Source: Rhodospirillaceae bacterium (GTDB lineage Bacteria; Pseudomonadota; Alphaproteobacteria; UBA828). Taken from it: DNA of 5,678 nt. A program made the position numbers and the translations under genes. The notes beneath the pieces are model-generated. The model had not been told where the DNA came from and made no database searches. It saw only the letters and a list, made by a program, of their open reading frames with translations. The stretch covers positions 3,439-9,116 of the forward strand of contig JAPPKP010000421.1 of NCBI GenBank assembly GCA_028819955.1. The letters run 5' to 3'. Below are positions 1 through 5,426 of this stretch, piece after piece (position 1 is the stretch's first letter; every line of letters starts with the position of its first letter).

Positions 1-88
1 CCCCCCCCGCGCGGGGCGCTCGTGGGCCCCCCCCCCCCGCGCGCCCCGCCCCCCACCGGCGGGGGGCGCGCGGGGGCCCCCGCCCCGA
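1..88. other. Extreme G/C low-complexity end, probable sequencing or assembly artefact
   Basis: This stretch is made almost only of runs of C and G, including a run of about a dozen C near position 30, with only about three A or T bases in 88 nt. No codon structure, repeat unit or known element can be recognised. The DNA from about 90 onward returns to a normal mixed composition. It sits at the extreme edge of the window, where low-quality read tails commonly survive assembly, so I read it as an artefact. A real G-quadruplex-prone region cannot be excluded from sequence alone. Confidence 0.6.
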
Positions 89-144
89 CCTCTCGCTCCA
101 CTTCTGTGCGGCTGCCGGTGCACGGACATCGCCGGGGGCCGTGT

Positions 145-150
145 TATAAG
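145..150 (+). promoter_or_regulatory. Possible -10 element (TATAAG) ahead of the CDF gene
   Basis: TATAAG is the only AT-rich hexamer in the leader of the cation transporter gene and ends 8 nt before its GTG codon. No convincing -35 is seen around 120-127. If it is real, transcription would start at or a few bases before the GTG, giving a leaderless or nearly leaderless message. That would fit the lack of a Shine-Dalgarno sequence. The evidence is weak because one hexamer in GC-rich DNA is not a promoter proof. Confidence 0.3.
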
Positions 151-158
151 CAGCCGGC

Positions 159-1094
159 GTGAAACCCGAAATCCCGAGCGGAACCAAAGTCGAGCCCGAA
201 CGCGCGCGGCAACTCATGCGCCGGGCAACCAATTTTGCGGTCGCCGCTGCAGCCCTGATGATCGCCGGCAAGCTCGGCGCCTGGCTCGCCACCGATTCCG
301 TCAGCCTGCTCTCCTCGCTCGCCGACTCGGTGATGGACGTGCTCGCCTCGCTTATCAACCTGTTCGCTGTGCGCCAGGCGCTCCAGCCGGCGGACCGCGA
401 GCACCGCTTCGGCCACGGCAAAGCGGAGCCGCTGGCGGGGCTCGGCCAGGCGGTCTTCATCACGGCGTCGGCCATCTTCCTCATCGTCGAGGCGGTCGGC
501 CGCATCATCGAGCCTGAGCCGATCGAACGGGCGCCGGTGGGAATCGGCGTGATGGTCTTCGCCATCCTCGTCACAACGGCGCTGGTGGCCTATCAGCGCC
601 GGGTCGTGCGGTTGACCGGCTCGACCGCGATCAAGGCCGACTCTCTGCATTACGCCTCCGACATCCTGACCAACGTCGGCGTGATTGTGGCGCTGGCACT
701 GGCGATGACAGTTGGCTGGGGGCTCGCCGACCCGATCATCGCGATCGTGATCGCGGGCGTGATCATCCACGCCGCGTACCAGGTCGCGCGGAGCGCGATC
801 GAGCAGCTGATGGACCACGAGCTCCCGGAGGCGGACCGCGAATGCATCCGGCAGATCGTGCTTGAGCACCCGGAGGTGCTGGATTGCCACGACCTCAGGA
901 CCAGGCGCTCCGGCATCAACTCCTTCATCCAGGTCCACGTCGAGATGGACCGCTCGCTCACGCTGCTCCGCGCCCACGAGATCTCCGACACCGTCGAGGC
1001 CCGCATTCGCGAGGCCTTCCCCCACGCGGAGGTCTTCATCCATGCTGACCCGGAGGGCATAGAGGAGCCGATGCCGAGCTTCGCCCGGCGCTGA
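159..1094 (+). CDS. Cation diffusion facilitator (CDF) efflux transporter, FieF-like
   Basis: Inner-membrane divalent cation/proton antiporter of 311 aa, the usual CDF length, probably exporting Fe2+ or Zn2+ from the cytoplasm. Six membrane segments are visible at roughly residues 23-44, 48-70, 92-113, 126-146, 164-186 and 189-207, followed by a cytoplasmic ferredoxin-like domain (about 210-300). The transport site is complete: Asp56 and Asp60 in helix 2 (ADSVMD) and His164 and Asp168 in helix 5 (HYASD), the DD-HD set of E. coli FieF. The FieF-like loop QPADREHRFGHGK supplies His82 and His86. The C-terminal domain keeps His244, His260, His273 and the HADP motif (His295, Asp297), matching the dimer-interface metal site of FieF. 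The start is GTG at 159. An in-frame ATG at 216 also exists, but residues before it align with the N-terminus of FieF, so 159 is preferred. No ribosome binding site is evident. The exact metal cannot be read from sequence. Confidence 0.93.
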   Translation: MKPEIPSGTKVEPERARQLMRRATNFAVAAAALMIAGKLGAWLATDSVSLLSSLADSVMDVLASLINLFAVRQALQPADREHRFGHGKAEPLAGLGQAVFITASAIFLIVEAVGRIIEPEPIERAPVGIGVMVFAILVTTALVAYQRRVVRLTGSTAIKADSLHYASDILTNVGVIVALALAMTVGWGLADPIIAIVIAGVIIHAAYQVARSAIEQLMDHELPEADRECIRQIVLEHPEVLDCHDLRTRRSGINSFIQVHVEMDRSLTLLRAHEISDTVEARIREAFPHAEVFIHADPEGIEEPMPSFARR

Positions 1095-1110
1095 TCCGGG
1101 GCTAAAGAAA

Positions 1111-1120
1111 AGGGGAGAGG
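1111..1120 (+). promoter_or_regulatory. Strong ribosome binding site of the AlkA-type glycosylase gene
   Basis: The purine-rich block AGGGGAGAGG ends 5 nt before the ATG at 1126 and fixes that codon as the start. It lies in the 31-nt gap after the CDF stop codon, which has no terminator-like hairpin, so read-through from the upstream gene is possible. Confidence 0.75.
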
Positions 1121-1125
1121 GCGCC

Positions 1126-1770
1126 ATGCCGCGATGGGCAAACGGGCCGGTGGGACAGCCGGCGTATTGGCAGGAGGCGCGGGCCGCGCTCGCCGCCGCC
1201 GACCCGACGATGGCCTCGCTGATGGCGCGCTACGAGGGCGAAGGTCTGGTGTGCCAGGGCGACCTCTTCCTCACCCTCGCGCGCTCCATCGTGGCCCAGC
1301 AGATCTCGGTGCGCGCGGCAGACAGCATCTGGACACGGCTGGAGGAGTGCGTCGGCACCGTCGCACCGCCGGAGGTCGCGGCCCGCACGCAAGACGAGCT
1401 GCGCGGCGCCGGCCTCACCCGCCAGAAGTCGGGCTACCTGCGCGACATCGCGATCGGTTTCGTCTCCGGCACCATCGACCCGGCGCGCTGGCAGGAGGCC
1501 GATGACGAGGCGGTGATCGACGACCTGCTCGCGTTGAGGGGGGTGGGACGATGGACCGCTGAGATGGTGCTCATCTTCTACCTGCAGCGGCCGGACGTGC
1601 TGCCGCTCGCCGATATCGGCGTGCGCCGGGCCATGGGCAAGCACTATGGCGACGGCAGTGCCATGGACCCCGCCGCGATCGAGGCCCATGCGGAGTGCTG
1701 GCGGCCCTGGCGCTCGGTGGCAGTCTGGCACCTATGGCGGGGTCTGGACCCCCTTCCGGTCGCCTACTGA
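1126..1770 (+). CDS. DNA-3-methyladenine glycosylase II, AlkA-type HhH-GPD protein
   Basis: Cytoplasmic base-excision repair enzyme that would cut the N-glycosidic bond of alkylated purines such as 3-methyladenine. The 214-aa product has the all-helical HhH-GPD fold signature. Residues 47-64 (FLTLARSIVAQQIS region) are the typical first conserved helix. Residues 134-148 contain the helix-hairpin-helix LRGVGRWTAEM. The catalytic aspartate follows as Asp163 in LPLADIGVRRA. The C-terminus, WRPWRSVAVWHLWR, is the usual ending of this family. It is shorter than E. coli AlkA (282 aa) because the N-terminal beta domain is absent, which is normal for many bacterial homologues. Translation starts at ATG 1126 behind a strong ribosome binding site. 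It follows the transporter gene by 31 nt on the same strand, but no functional link between the two is obvious. No Ada-like regulator is in view. Confidence 0.92.
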   Translation: MPRWANGPVGQPAYWQEARAALAAADPTMASLMARYEGEGLVCQGDLFLTLARSIVAQQISVRAADSIWTRLEECVGTVAPPEVAARTQDELRGAGLTRQKSGYLRDIAIGFVSGTIDPARWQEADDEAVIDDLLALRGVGRWTAEMVLIFYLQRPDVLPLADIGVRRAMGKHYGDGSAMDPAAIEAHAECWRPWRSVAVWHLWRGLDPLPVAY

Positions 1771-1836
1771 AGCGCCGCAGAGCGCAGTTGGCCGGGTGTC
1801 TGGCGTGTCCTGAACGTACTCGTGGGATCACGCCGC

Positions 1837-2487
1837 ATGCCTTATGAGATGCGACTGTTCGAGGACATCCTGTTCGGTGGCGAGGAGGTTCGATTCGGGA
1901 AACCGGTGCCGCGGGCGATCTACGTCTCGGCCGGCAGCGTCTCCCTGGACGGAAACGATGTCCCGTTGGATGACGGCGTTGTCCTGACCGACGTCGCGAC
2001 GGTGTGCGCCGGCAGCGGCGGCGCCACGGTCTGGCGTTGGGAGGTCACGTCGTCCGATCCTGGGGCCGACACATACGATCATCGGAGCGCACTTCGTCTT
2101 GCCGGCCGGATCGATCCGACGGCGATCGCCGATGAGCTCCTGATCCGGCTCGATAGCGTCGCCTTCCCGCCCGGAGGAACGGCGCTGCATCACACACATC
2201 AGGGACCCGGAATCAGATGCCTGATAGAGGGACACATTCGGGTCGATACGGAAGGCCGGTCCGCCTCCTACAGCCCCGGCGGCGCCTGGTTCGAGAGCGG
2301 ACCGGAACCCGTCTTCGCCCAGGCGTCGATGGACGTTCCCAGTCGCTTCATTCGAACCATGGTCTTGCCGCGATCGTTGCTCGGCGCGTCGTCCATTCGC
2401 TACGTCAATGAGGAGGACCGGGACAAACCGAAGTCGCAAAGCTATCGGGTGTTTGCCGAGGCGCCCATCGCTCTCGATCGGGTGTAG
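1837..2487 (+). CDS. Cupin-domain (bicupin-like) protein of unknown function
   Basis: Predicted soluble protein of 216 aa. The C-terminal half (about residues 100-180) is a recognisable cupin barrel: LHHTHQGPG carries His118, His119 and His121 as likely metal ligands. The second cupin motif appears as SPGGAWFESGPEP, where Glu153 stands in the place usually held by histidine. The N-terminal half (about 25-75, with AGSVSLDG and CAGSGGATVWRWEV) looks like a second, degenerate barrel without His ligands, hence bicupin-like. Cupins may be dioxygenases, isomerases or ligand sensors, and nothing here decides between them. The ATG at 1837 is chosen because GGGA at 1824-1827 can serve as a ribosome binding site; an in-frame GTG at 1822 and an ATG at 1849 are alternatives. 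Only 20 nt separate it from the SDR gene, so a shared transcript and pathway are likely. Its codons use noticeably more A/T in third positions than the neighbours do. Confidence 0.8.
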   Translation: MPYEMRLFEDILFGGEEVRFGKPVPRAIYVSAGSVSLDGNDVPLDDGVVLTDVATVCAGSGGATVWRWEVTSSDPGADTYDHRSALRLAGRIDPTAIADELLIRLDSVAFPPGGTALHHTHQGPGIRCLIEGHIRVDTEGRSASYSPGGAWFESGPEPVFAQASMDVPSRFIRTMVLPRSLLGASSIRYVNEEDRDKPKSQSYRVFAEAPIALDRV

Positions 2488-2495
2488 GGAACGCG

Positions 2496-2506
2496 AAAGG
2501 GGGGGA
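2496..2506 (+). promoter_or_regulatory. Ribosome binding site of the SDR gene
   Basis: A purine block (AAAGGGGGGGA) immediately precedes the ATG at 2508. Its core pairs poorly with the exact anti-Shine-Dalgarno sequence but is strongly G-rich. It lies inside the 20-nt gap after the cupin gene, supporting translation of both genes from one message. Confidence 0.55.
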
Positions 2507-2507
2507 C

Positions 2508-3263
2508 ATGCGCTGCAGCGGGAAGGTCGCGATCGTCACCGGAGGGGCGATGGGGATCGGACGCGCGATCGCACAGGCGCTCCTCGCCGAGGGGGCGAAG
2601 GTCGTCATCGCCGACCGAGACGGCGCTGCGGAGGCCGCGCAGGCGCTCGACAACGCGCAGAACAGCGTCATCGGCGTCTCCTGCGACGTGTCGAGCCAAA
2701 GCAACACCGAGGCCATGGCGAACGCCGCGCTGGAGGCGTTCGGCCGTATCGACGTGCTGGTCAACAACGCCGGGGTCTACGCCGACCTGACGATGACCCC
2801 CTTCGAGGATCTGGACATCGACGAGTGGCGGCGCGTCCTCGAGGTGAACGTCATCGGGCAGGCGATGGCGACCCGCGCGGTGGTTCCCGCCATGCGTCGG
2901 CAGGGCGGCGGCTCGATCGTCAACGTGTCGTCAGGGACGCCGTTCAAGGGCGTTCCCTTCATGCTGCACTACGTGGCCAGCAAGGGCGCTGTCAACGCGA
3001 TGACCAAGGCCCTGGCCAAGGAACTCGGCGCGTCCGACATCCGGGTCAACGCGGTGGCGCCGGGCTTCACCTTGTCCGACGGCGTGCTCGCGAACCCTCA
3101 TCAGTTGGAAAAGCTCCAGGACATCTCGCGGCAGGCGCGGGTCATCCAGCGGGATCAACATCCGGACGACATTGTGGGCGCGGTGATCTTCTTCGCATCG
3201 CAGGACTCGGCCTTCGTCACGGGGCAGACGCTCGTCGTCGATGGCGGCGCCTACTTCCACTGA
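2508..3263 (+). CDS. Short-chain dehydrogenase/reductase (classical SDR)
   Basis: Cytoplasmic NAD(P)-dependent oxidoreductase of 251 aa, the standard classical SDR length, complete at both ends. The Rossmann glycine motif TGGAMGIG is at residues 11-18. Asp36 at the end of the second strand (VVIADR) points to NAD(H) rather than NADP(H). Asp60 begins the adenine-contacting CDV motif, and NNAG is at 86-89. The catalytic tetrad is complete: Asn114, Ser142, Tyr155 and Lys159 (YVASK). The PG motif is at 185-186, and the C-terminus ends with the common VTGQTLVVDGG signature. Members act on hydroxyl/keto groups of sugars, steroids, alcohols or acyl carriers, and the substrate cannot be predicted here. 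The cupin gene ends 20 nt upstream, which suggests a small catabolic or modification operon. A flavin reductase gene follows 112 nt later and may belong to the same unit. Confidence 0.93.
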   Translation: MRCSGKVAIVTGGAMGIGRAIAQALLAEGAKVVIADRDGAAEAAQALDNAQNSVIGVSCDVSSQSNTEAMANAALEAFGRIDVLVNNAGVYADLTMTPFEDLDIDEWRRVLEVNVIGQAMATRAVVPAMRRQGGGSIVNVSSGTPFKGVPFMLHYVASKGAVNAMTKALAKELGASDIRVNAVAPGFTLSDGVLANPHQLEKLQDISRQARVIQRDQHPDDIVGAVIFFASQDSAFVTGQTLVVDGGAYFH

Positions 3264-3362
3264 GTTGGGCCGGCCAAACGACAGCTCTGCCGTGCCGTGG
3301 ACCGTTGCGGCGGCGGTCTTCATAATGCGCGGGCGGCGCTTGGGTACAGTTGGCGCCGTGCC

Positions 3363-3371
3363 GGGAGAGGG
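3363..3371 (+). promoter_or_regulatory. Ribosome binding site that sets the flavin reductase start
   Basis: GGGAGAGGG ends 4 nt before ATG 3376 and is the best Shine-Dalgarno-like sequence in the 112-nt gap. It argues against the longer in-frame start at 3241, which would overlap the SDR gene by 23 nt and add 45 residues with no family resemblance. Confidence 0.65.
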
Positions 3372-3375
3372 CTTT

Positions 3376-3906
3376 ATGTCCCTGCTTGACGATTTCGATT
3401 TCGATTCCCTGACTGCGCCGGTGGTCGCGGTCGACTCCGGCGACTTCAAGGAAGGCATGCGCCAGCTCGCGGCCGGCGTCACCATCGTCACGACCTCCAT
3501 CGGCGACCAACGCATCGGGCTGACCGCCACTGCAGTCTGCTCGCTGAGCGCGGAGCCGCCGATGTTGCTCGCCTGCGTCAACCGCGAGGCGGGCGCTCAC
3601 GACCCGACGCTGCAGAGCCGGGTCTTCTGCGTTAACGTGCTAGGCGCGCGGCATCTCGACCTGGCAGCGCAGTTCTCGACTTCCGCGCGGGTGCCCGAGC
3701 GCTTCAGCACGGGCGACTGGGGCACGCTCGCGACCGGCGCGCCGGTGCTGATGGACGCGCTCGCGAGCTTCGACTGCCTGCTCGGCCAGACGCTCCGGGC
3801 CGAGACCCACACGGTGCTCACCGGCCGCGTGCAGGCGGTGCGCACCGATGCGGCCCAGGAGCCCCTGCTCTACTCCCGCGGCGCCTTCGGCACCTTCGCC
3901 ACCTAA
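3376..3906 (+). CDS. Flavin reductase family protein (HpaC-like, FMN-binding split barrel)
   Basis: Predicted 176-aa flavin reductase that uses NAD(P)H to make free FMNH2 or FADH2 for a partner monooxygenase. The family core is clear. FKEGMRQLAAGVTIVTT (residues 24-40) is followed by the flavin-binding stretch TATAVCSLSAEPPMLL (50-65) with Asn69 shortly after. FCVNVLG (84-90) is the next strand, His145 lies in the ETHTVLTGRV segment, and the C-terminal LLYSRGAFG (164-172) is typical. Length and order match the stand-alone HpaC/RutF-type reductases, and no oxygenase domain is fused. The acidic N-terminal stretch before residue 24 is variable in the family. The start at 3376 is chosen from its ribosome binding site. 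No oxygenase gene is in this window, so the partner is unknown; it may lie elsewhere. A role with the upstream cupin and SDR genes is only suggested by strand and proximity. Confidence 0.87.
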   Translation: MSLLDDFDFDSLTAPVVAVDSGDFKEGMRQLAAGVTIVTTSIGDQRIGLTATAVCSLSAEPPMLLACVNREAGAHDPTLQSRVFCVNVLGARHLDLAAQFSTSARVPERFSTGDWGTLATGAPVLMDALASFDCLLGQTLRAETHTVLTGRVQAVRTDAAQEPLLYSRGAFGTFAT

Positions 3907-3954
3907 ACGTCCACAGAGACCTGTCGTCCGAGAGGTTCTGAACCAGGACAGCCC

Positions 3955-3980
3955 TTGACAGGCCAAAAAATAACTATAAA
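3955..3980 (+). promoter_or_regulatory. Probable promoter of the arsR-permease operon
   Basis: A perfect -35 hexamer TTGACA is at 3955-3960, followed by the most AT-rich segment of the whole window. The best-looking -10 (TATAAA, 3975-3980) gives a short 14-nt spacer. TAAACC (3977-3982) gives 16 nt but is a poorer match. In either case the transcript would begin within a few bases of the ATG at 3990. The -10 region is covered by the left half of the inverted repeat, as expected for a repressor-controlled promoter. Confidence 0.65.
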
Positions 3981-3989
3981 CCTAGTTAT
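3970..3989. promoter_or_regulatory. Inverted-repeat operator for the ArsR-family repressor
   Basis: The perfect 7-bp palindrome ATAACTA-N6-TAGTTAT spans 20 bp and ends exactly one base before the ATG of the regulator gene. AT-rich interrupted palindromes over the promoter are the normal targets of ArsR/SmtB dimers, and such repressors usually regulate their own operon. In DNA this GC-rich, a 14-base AT-rich perfect repeat at this exact place is unlikely to be chance. Assignment to this particular protein is inferred from position. Confidence 0.7.
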
Positions 3990-4373
3990 ATGGCTTCGAC
4001 TCACGCTCACCACTCGCTCCCGGAACCGGCGGTCGCCCTCGAAGAAGCGGCGCAGGGATTCGCTGCTTGCGGCTCCGAGCCCCGGCTCGCTGTGCTGCGC
4101 CTGCTCGTGCGCGCCGGGGACGAGGGGCTCACCGTGGGCGAGATCCAGGAGCGCACCGCCATCCCGGCGTCCACCCTGGCCCATCACCTGGGGTTTCTTG
4201 CCGCCGGGGGACTGGTCGAGCAGGAACGCCGGGGCCGCACCGTGATCAACCGAGCCGCCTACCGGCGCCTCGAAGCCCTCGCCGCCTTCCTGCTGGAGGC
4301 GTGCTGCGCCGATGCCAAGCCCTCGCCTCAGGCCCGCGCCGCGCGCGCGGCGCTCAGGAGTCCGTCGCCGTGA
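3990..4373 (+). CDS. ArsR/SmtB-family metal(loid)-responsive transcriptional repressor
   Basis: Cytoplasmic winged-helix DNA-binding protein of 127 aa. The dimeric ArsR fold covers about residues 17-105: SEPRLAVLRLL (helix following the N-terminal arm), LTVGEIQERTAI (first helix of the HTH), PASTLAHHLGFLAAGGLV (recognition helix, 59-76), a wing with ERRGRTVINR (79-88), and a final helix to LLEACCAD. The classical ELCVCDL arsenite site is absent (VGEIQER instead). Cys105 and Cys106 at the end of the last helix are the likely inducer ligands, with Cys27 and a His-rich N-terminus (His5, His7, His8) as other candidates. The ATG at 3990 is the only usable start: the frame has a stop at 3939-3941 and no other start codon in between. 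No ribosome binding site precedes it, so translation is probably leaderless. Its stop overlaps the permease start (GTGA), so the two are co-transcribed and translationally coupled. Confidence 0.9.
   Translation: MASTHAHHSLPEPAVALEEAAQGFAACGSEPRLAVLRLLVRAGDEGLTVGEIQERTAIPASTLAHHLGFLAAGGLVEQERRGRTVINRAAYRRLEALAAFLLEACCADAKPSPQARAARAALRSPSP
4356..4360 (+). promoter_or_regulatory. Shine-Dalgarno sequence of the permease gene inside the repressor gene
   Basis: AGGAG lies 9 nt before the GTG at 4370 and supports that codon as the permease start. An open frame continues upstream to 4067, but that part merely runs through the repressor gene in another frame and gives an Arg-rich, non-permease sequence. 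Confidence 0.7.
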
Positions 4374-5407
4374 CCGCGCTCGTTCTCCGCAGTGTCCACG
4401 GTCTGCGCACGCGGGCGCGGGACGTGCTCTCCGTCTGGGCCCTGATCCTCGTCATCCCGCTCGCGGTGGCGCTGCTCGACACGCCGAACGTCACGCACAT
4501 CCTTCGCACCGCCGCCGAGGCCTTCGCCGGAACCCTGCCCTATATCGCCGGCGCGGTCGCGCTCATCGCGTCGCTCAAGGCGACCGGGGCCACGGCGCTG
4601 GTTTCCCGCGCCTTCGAGGGGCGCGAGACGCGCATGATCGTGCTGGCCGCGCTGCTGGGCGGCCTCGCCCCGTTCTGCTCGTGCGAGGTCATTCCCCTCA
4701 TCGCGGGCTTGCTTGCGGTCGGCGTCCCGCTCTCGGCGATCATGGCGTTCTGGCTCGCCTCGCCCCTCATCGACCCTTCCACCGTGCTCATCACCGCCGC
4801 CGCGCTCGGCTGGGATTTCGCAGTGGGCAAGGCAGTGGCCGCCGTCGCGCTGGGCCTGTTCGGCGGCTTCGGAGTCCGCTTCCTCGTCTGGCGGGGTGCT
4901 TTCGCCCAACCGCTCCGCCAGGGTGCAGGCGGTTGCTGCGGTGGCGCGAGCGGGTTCGAGGACGGCGCGACGGTGTGGCGTTTCTGGCGTGAGCCAACGC
5001 GGAGGACCGCGTTTCGCGCCGAAGCCGTCGCCAACGCGCGGTTCCTCGTCAAGTGGCTCGCGCTGGCCTATCTGATCGAAGCCCTGCTGGTCGCCTACGT
5101 CCCGGCTGGCATGATCGCGGGTGTGGTCGGCGGAGAGGGGATCGCGCCGATCGCCATGGGCGCGCTCGTGGGCGCGCCGGCCTATATCAACGGCTATGCC
5201 GCGCCCGCGCTGGTCGCAGGCCTCATGGAGCAGGGCATGGGCCCCGGAGCGGCGATGTCGTTCATGGTCGCGGGCTCGGTGAGTTGCATACCGGCCATGG
5301 TCGCGGTCTGGTCGCTGGTGCGCCGGCAGGTGTTCGCGGCTTACGTCGGCTTCGGCATCGCCGGCGCAATCCTGAGTGGCGTGCTGTTCGCGGCCCTGGT
5401 CGCGTGA
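4370..5407 (+). CDS. ArsP-type permease (PF03773, formerly DUF318)
   Basis: Inner-membrane exporter of 345 aa with about eight to nine hydrophobic segments in two halves, roughly residues 20-174 and 225-345, joined by a polar loop. The hallmark of the family is seen at 101-110, PFCSCEVIPL, with Cys103 and Cys105 inside the membrane region; SPLIDPST (131-138) follows. The second half holds the matching GAPAYINGYAAP (268-279) and GSVSCIPAM (302-310, Cys306). The central loop carries GGCCGG (187-192), a possible cytoplasmic thiol site. Characterised ArsP proteins export trivalent organoarsenicals such as methylarsenite, but many PF03773 members have unknown substrates, so specificity is inferred from the ArsR partner. 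The start is GTG 4370, whose bases overlap the repressor stop by 4 nt. The gene ends 19 nt from the converging SDR gene. Confidence 0.88.
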   Translation: MTALVLRSVHGLRTRARDVLSVWALILVIPLAVALLDTPNVTHILRTAAEAFAGTLPYIAGAVALIASLKATGATALVSRAFEGRETRMIVLAALLGGLAPFCSCEVIPLIAGLLAVGVPLSAIMAFWLASPLIDPSTVLITAAALGWDFAVGKAVAAVALGLFGGFGVRFLVWRGAFAQPLRQGAGGCCGGASGFEDGATVWRFWREPTRRTAFRAEAVANARFLVKWLALAYLIEALLVAYVPAGMIAGVVGGEGIAPIAMGALVGAPAYINGYAAPALVAGLMEQGMGPGAAMSFMVAGSVSCIPAMVAVWSLVRRQVFAAYVGFGIAGAILSGVLFAALVA

Positions 5408-5426
5408 CCCTGTTGTGACGTCCGCG

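Noticed and set aside
144..1127. Long open frame on the minus strand (327 codons) opposite the CDF gene
   Set aside because: Its product is an Asp/Arg/His-rich string with no domain, as expected from the antisense of GC-rich coding DNA, while the plus strand encodes a complete CDF protein with all metal ligands.
3297..3328. Possible promoter before the flavin reductase (CATAAT at 3321-3326)
   Set aside because: No -35 hexamer at a proper distance: TTGCGG at 3305 leaves only 10 nt, and GTGGAC at 3297 is a poor match.
3241..3375. Upstream start for the flavin reductase, overlapping the SDR end
   Set aside because: The extra 45 residues do not resemble the family, and ATG 3376 has a good ribosome binding site.
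4067..4369. N-terminal extension of the permease frame, giving a 446-aa protein
   Set aside because: The added part is Arg/Pro/Ala-rich and lies over the repressor gene in another frame. GTG 4370 has an AGGAG 9 nt upstream and the usual 4-nt stop/start overlap.
5408..5426. Shared terminator between the converging permease and SDR genes
   Set aside because: The gap is 19 nt, with no hairpin and T-run visible.
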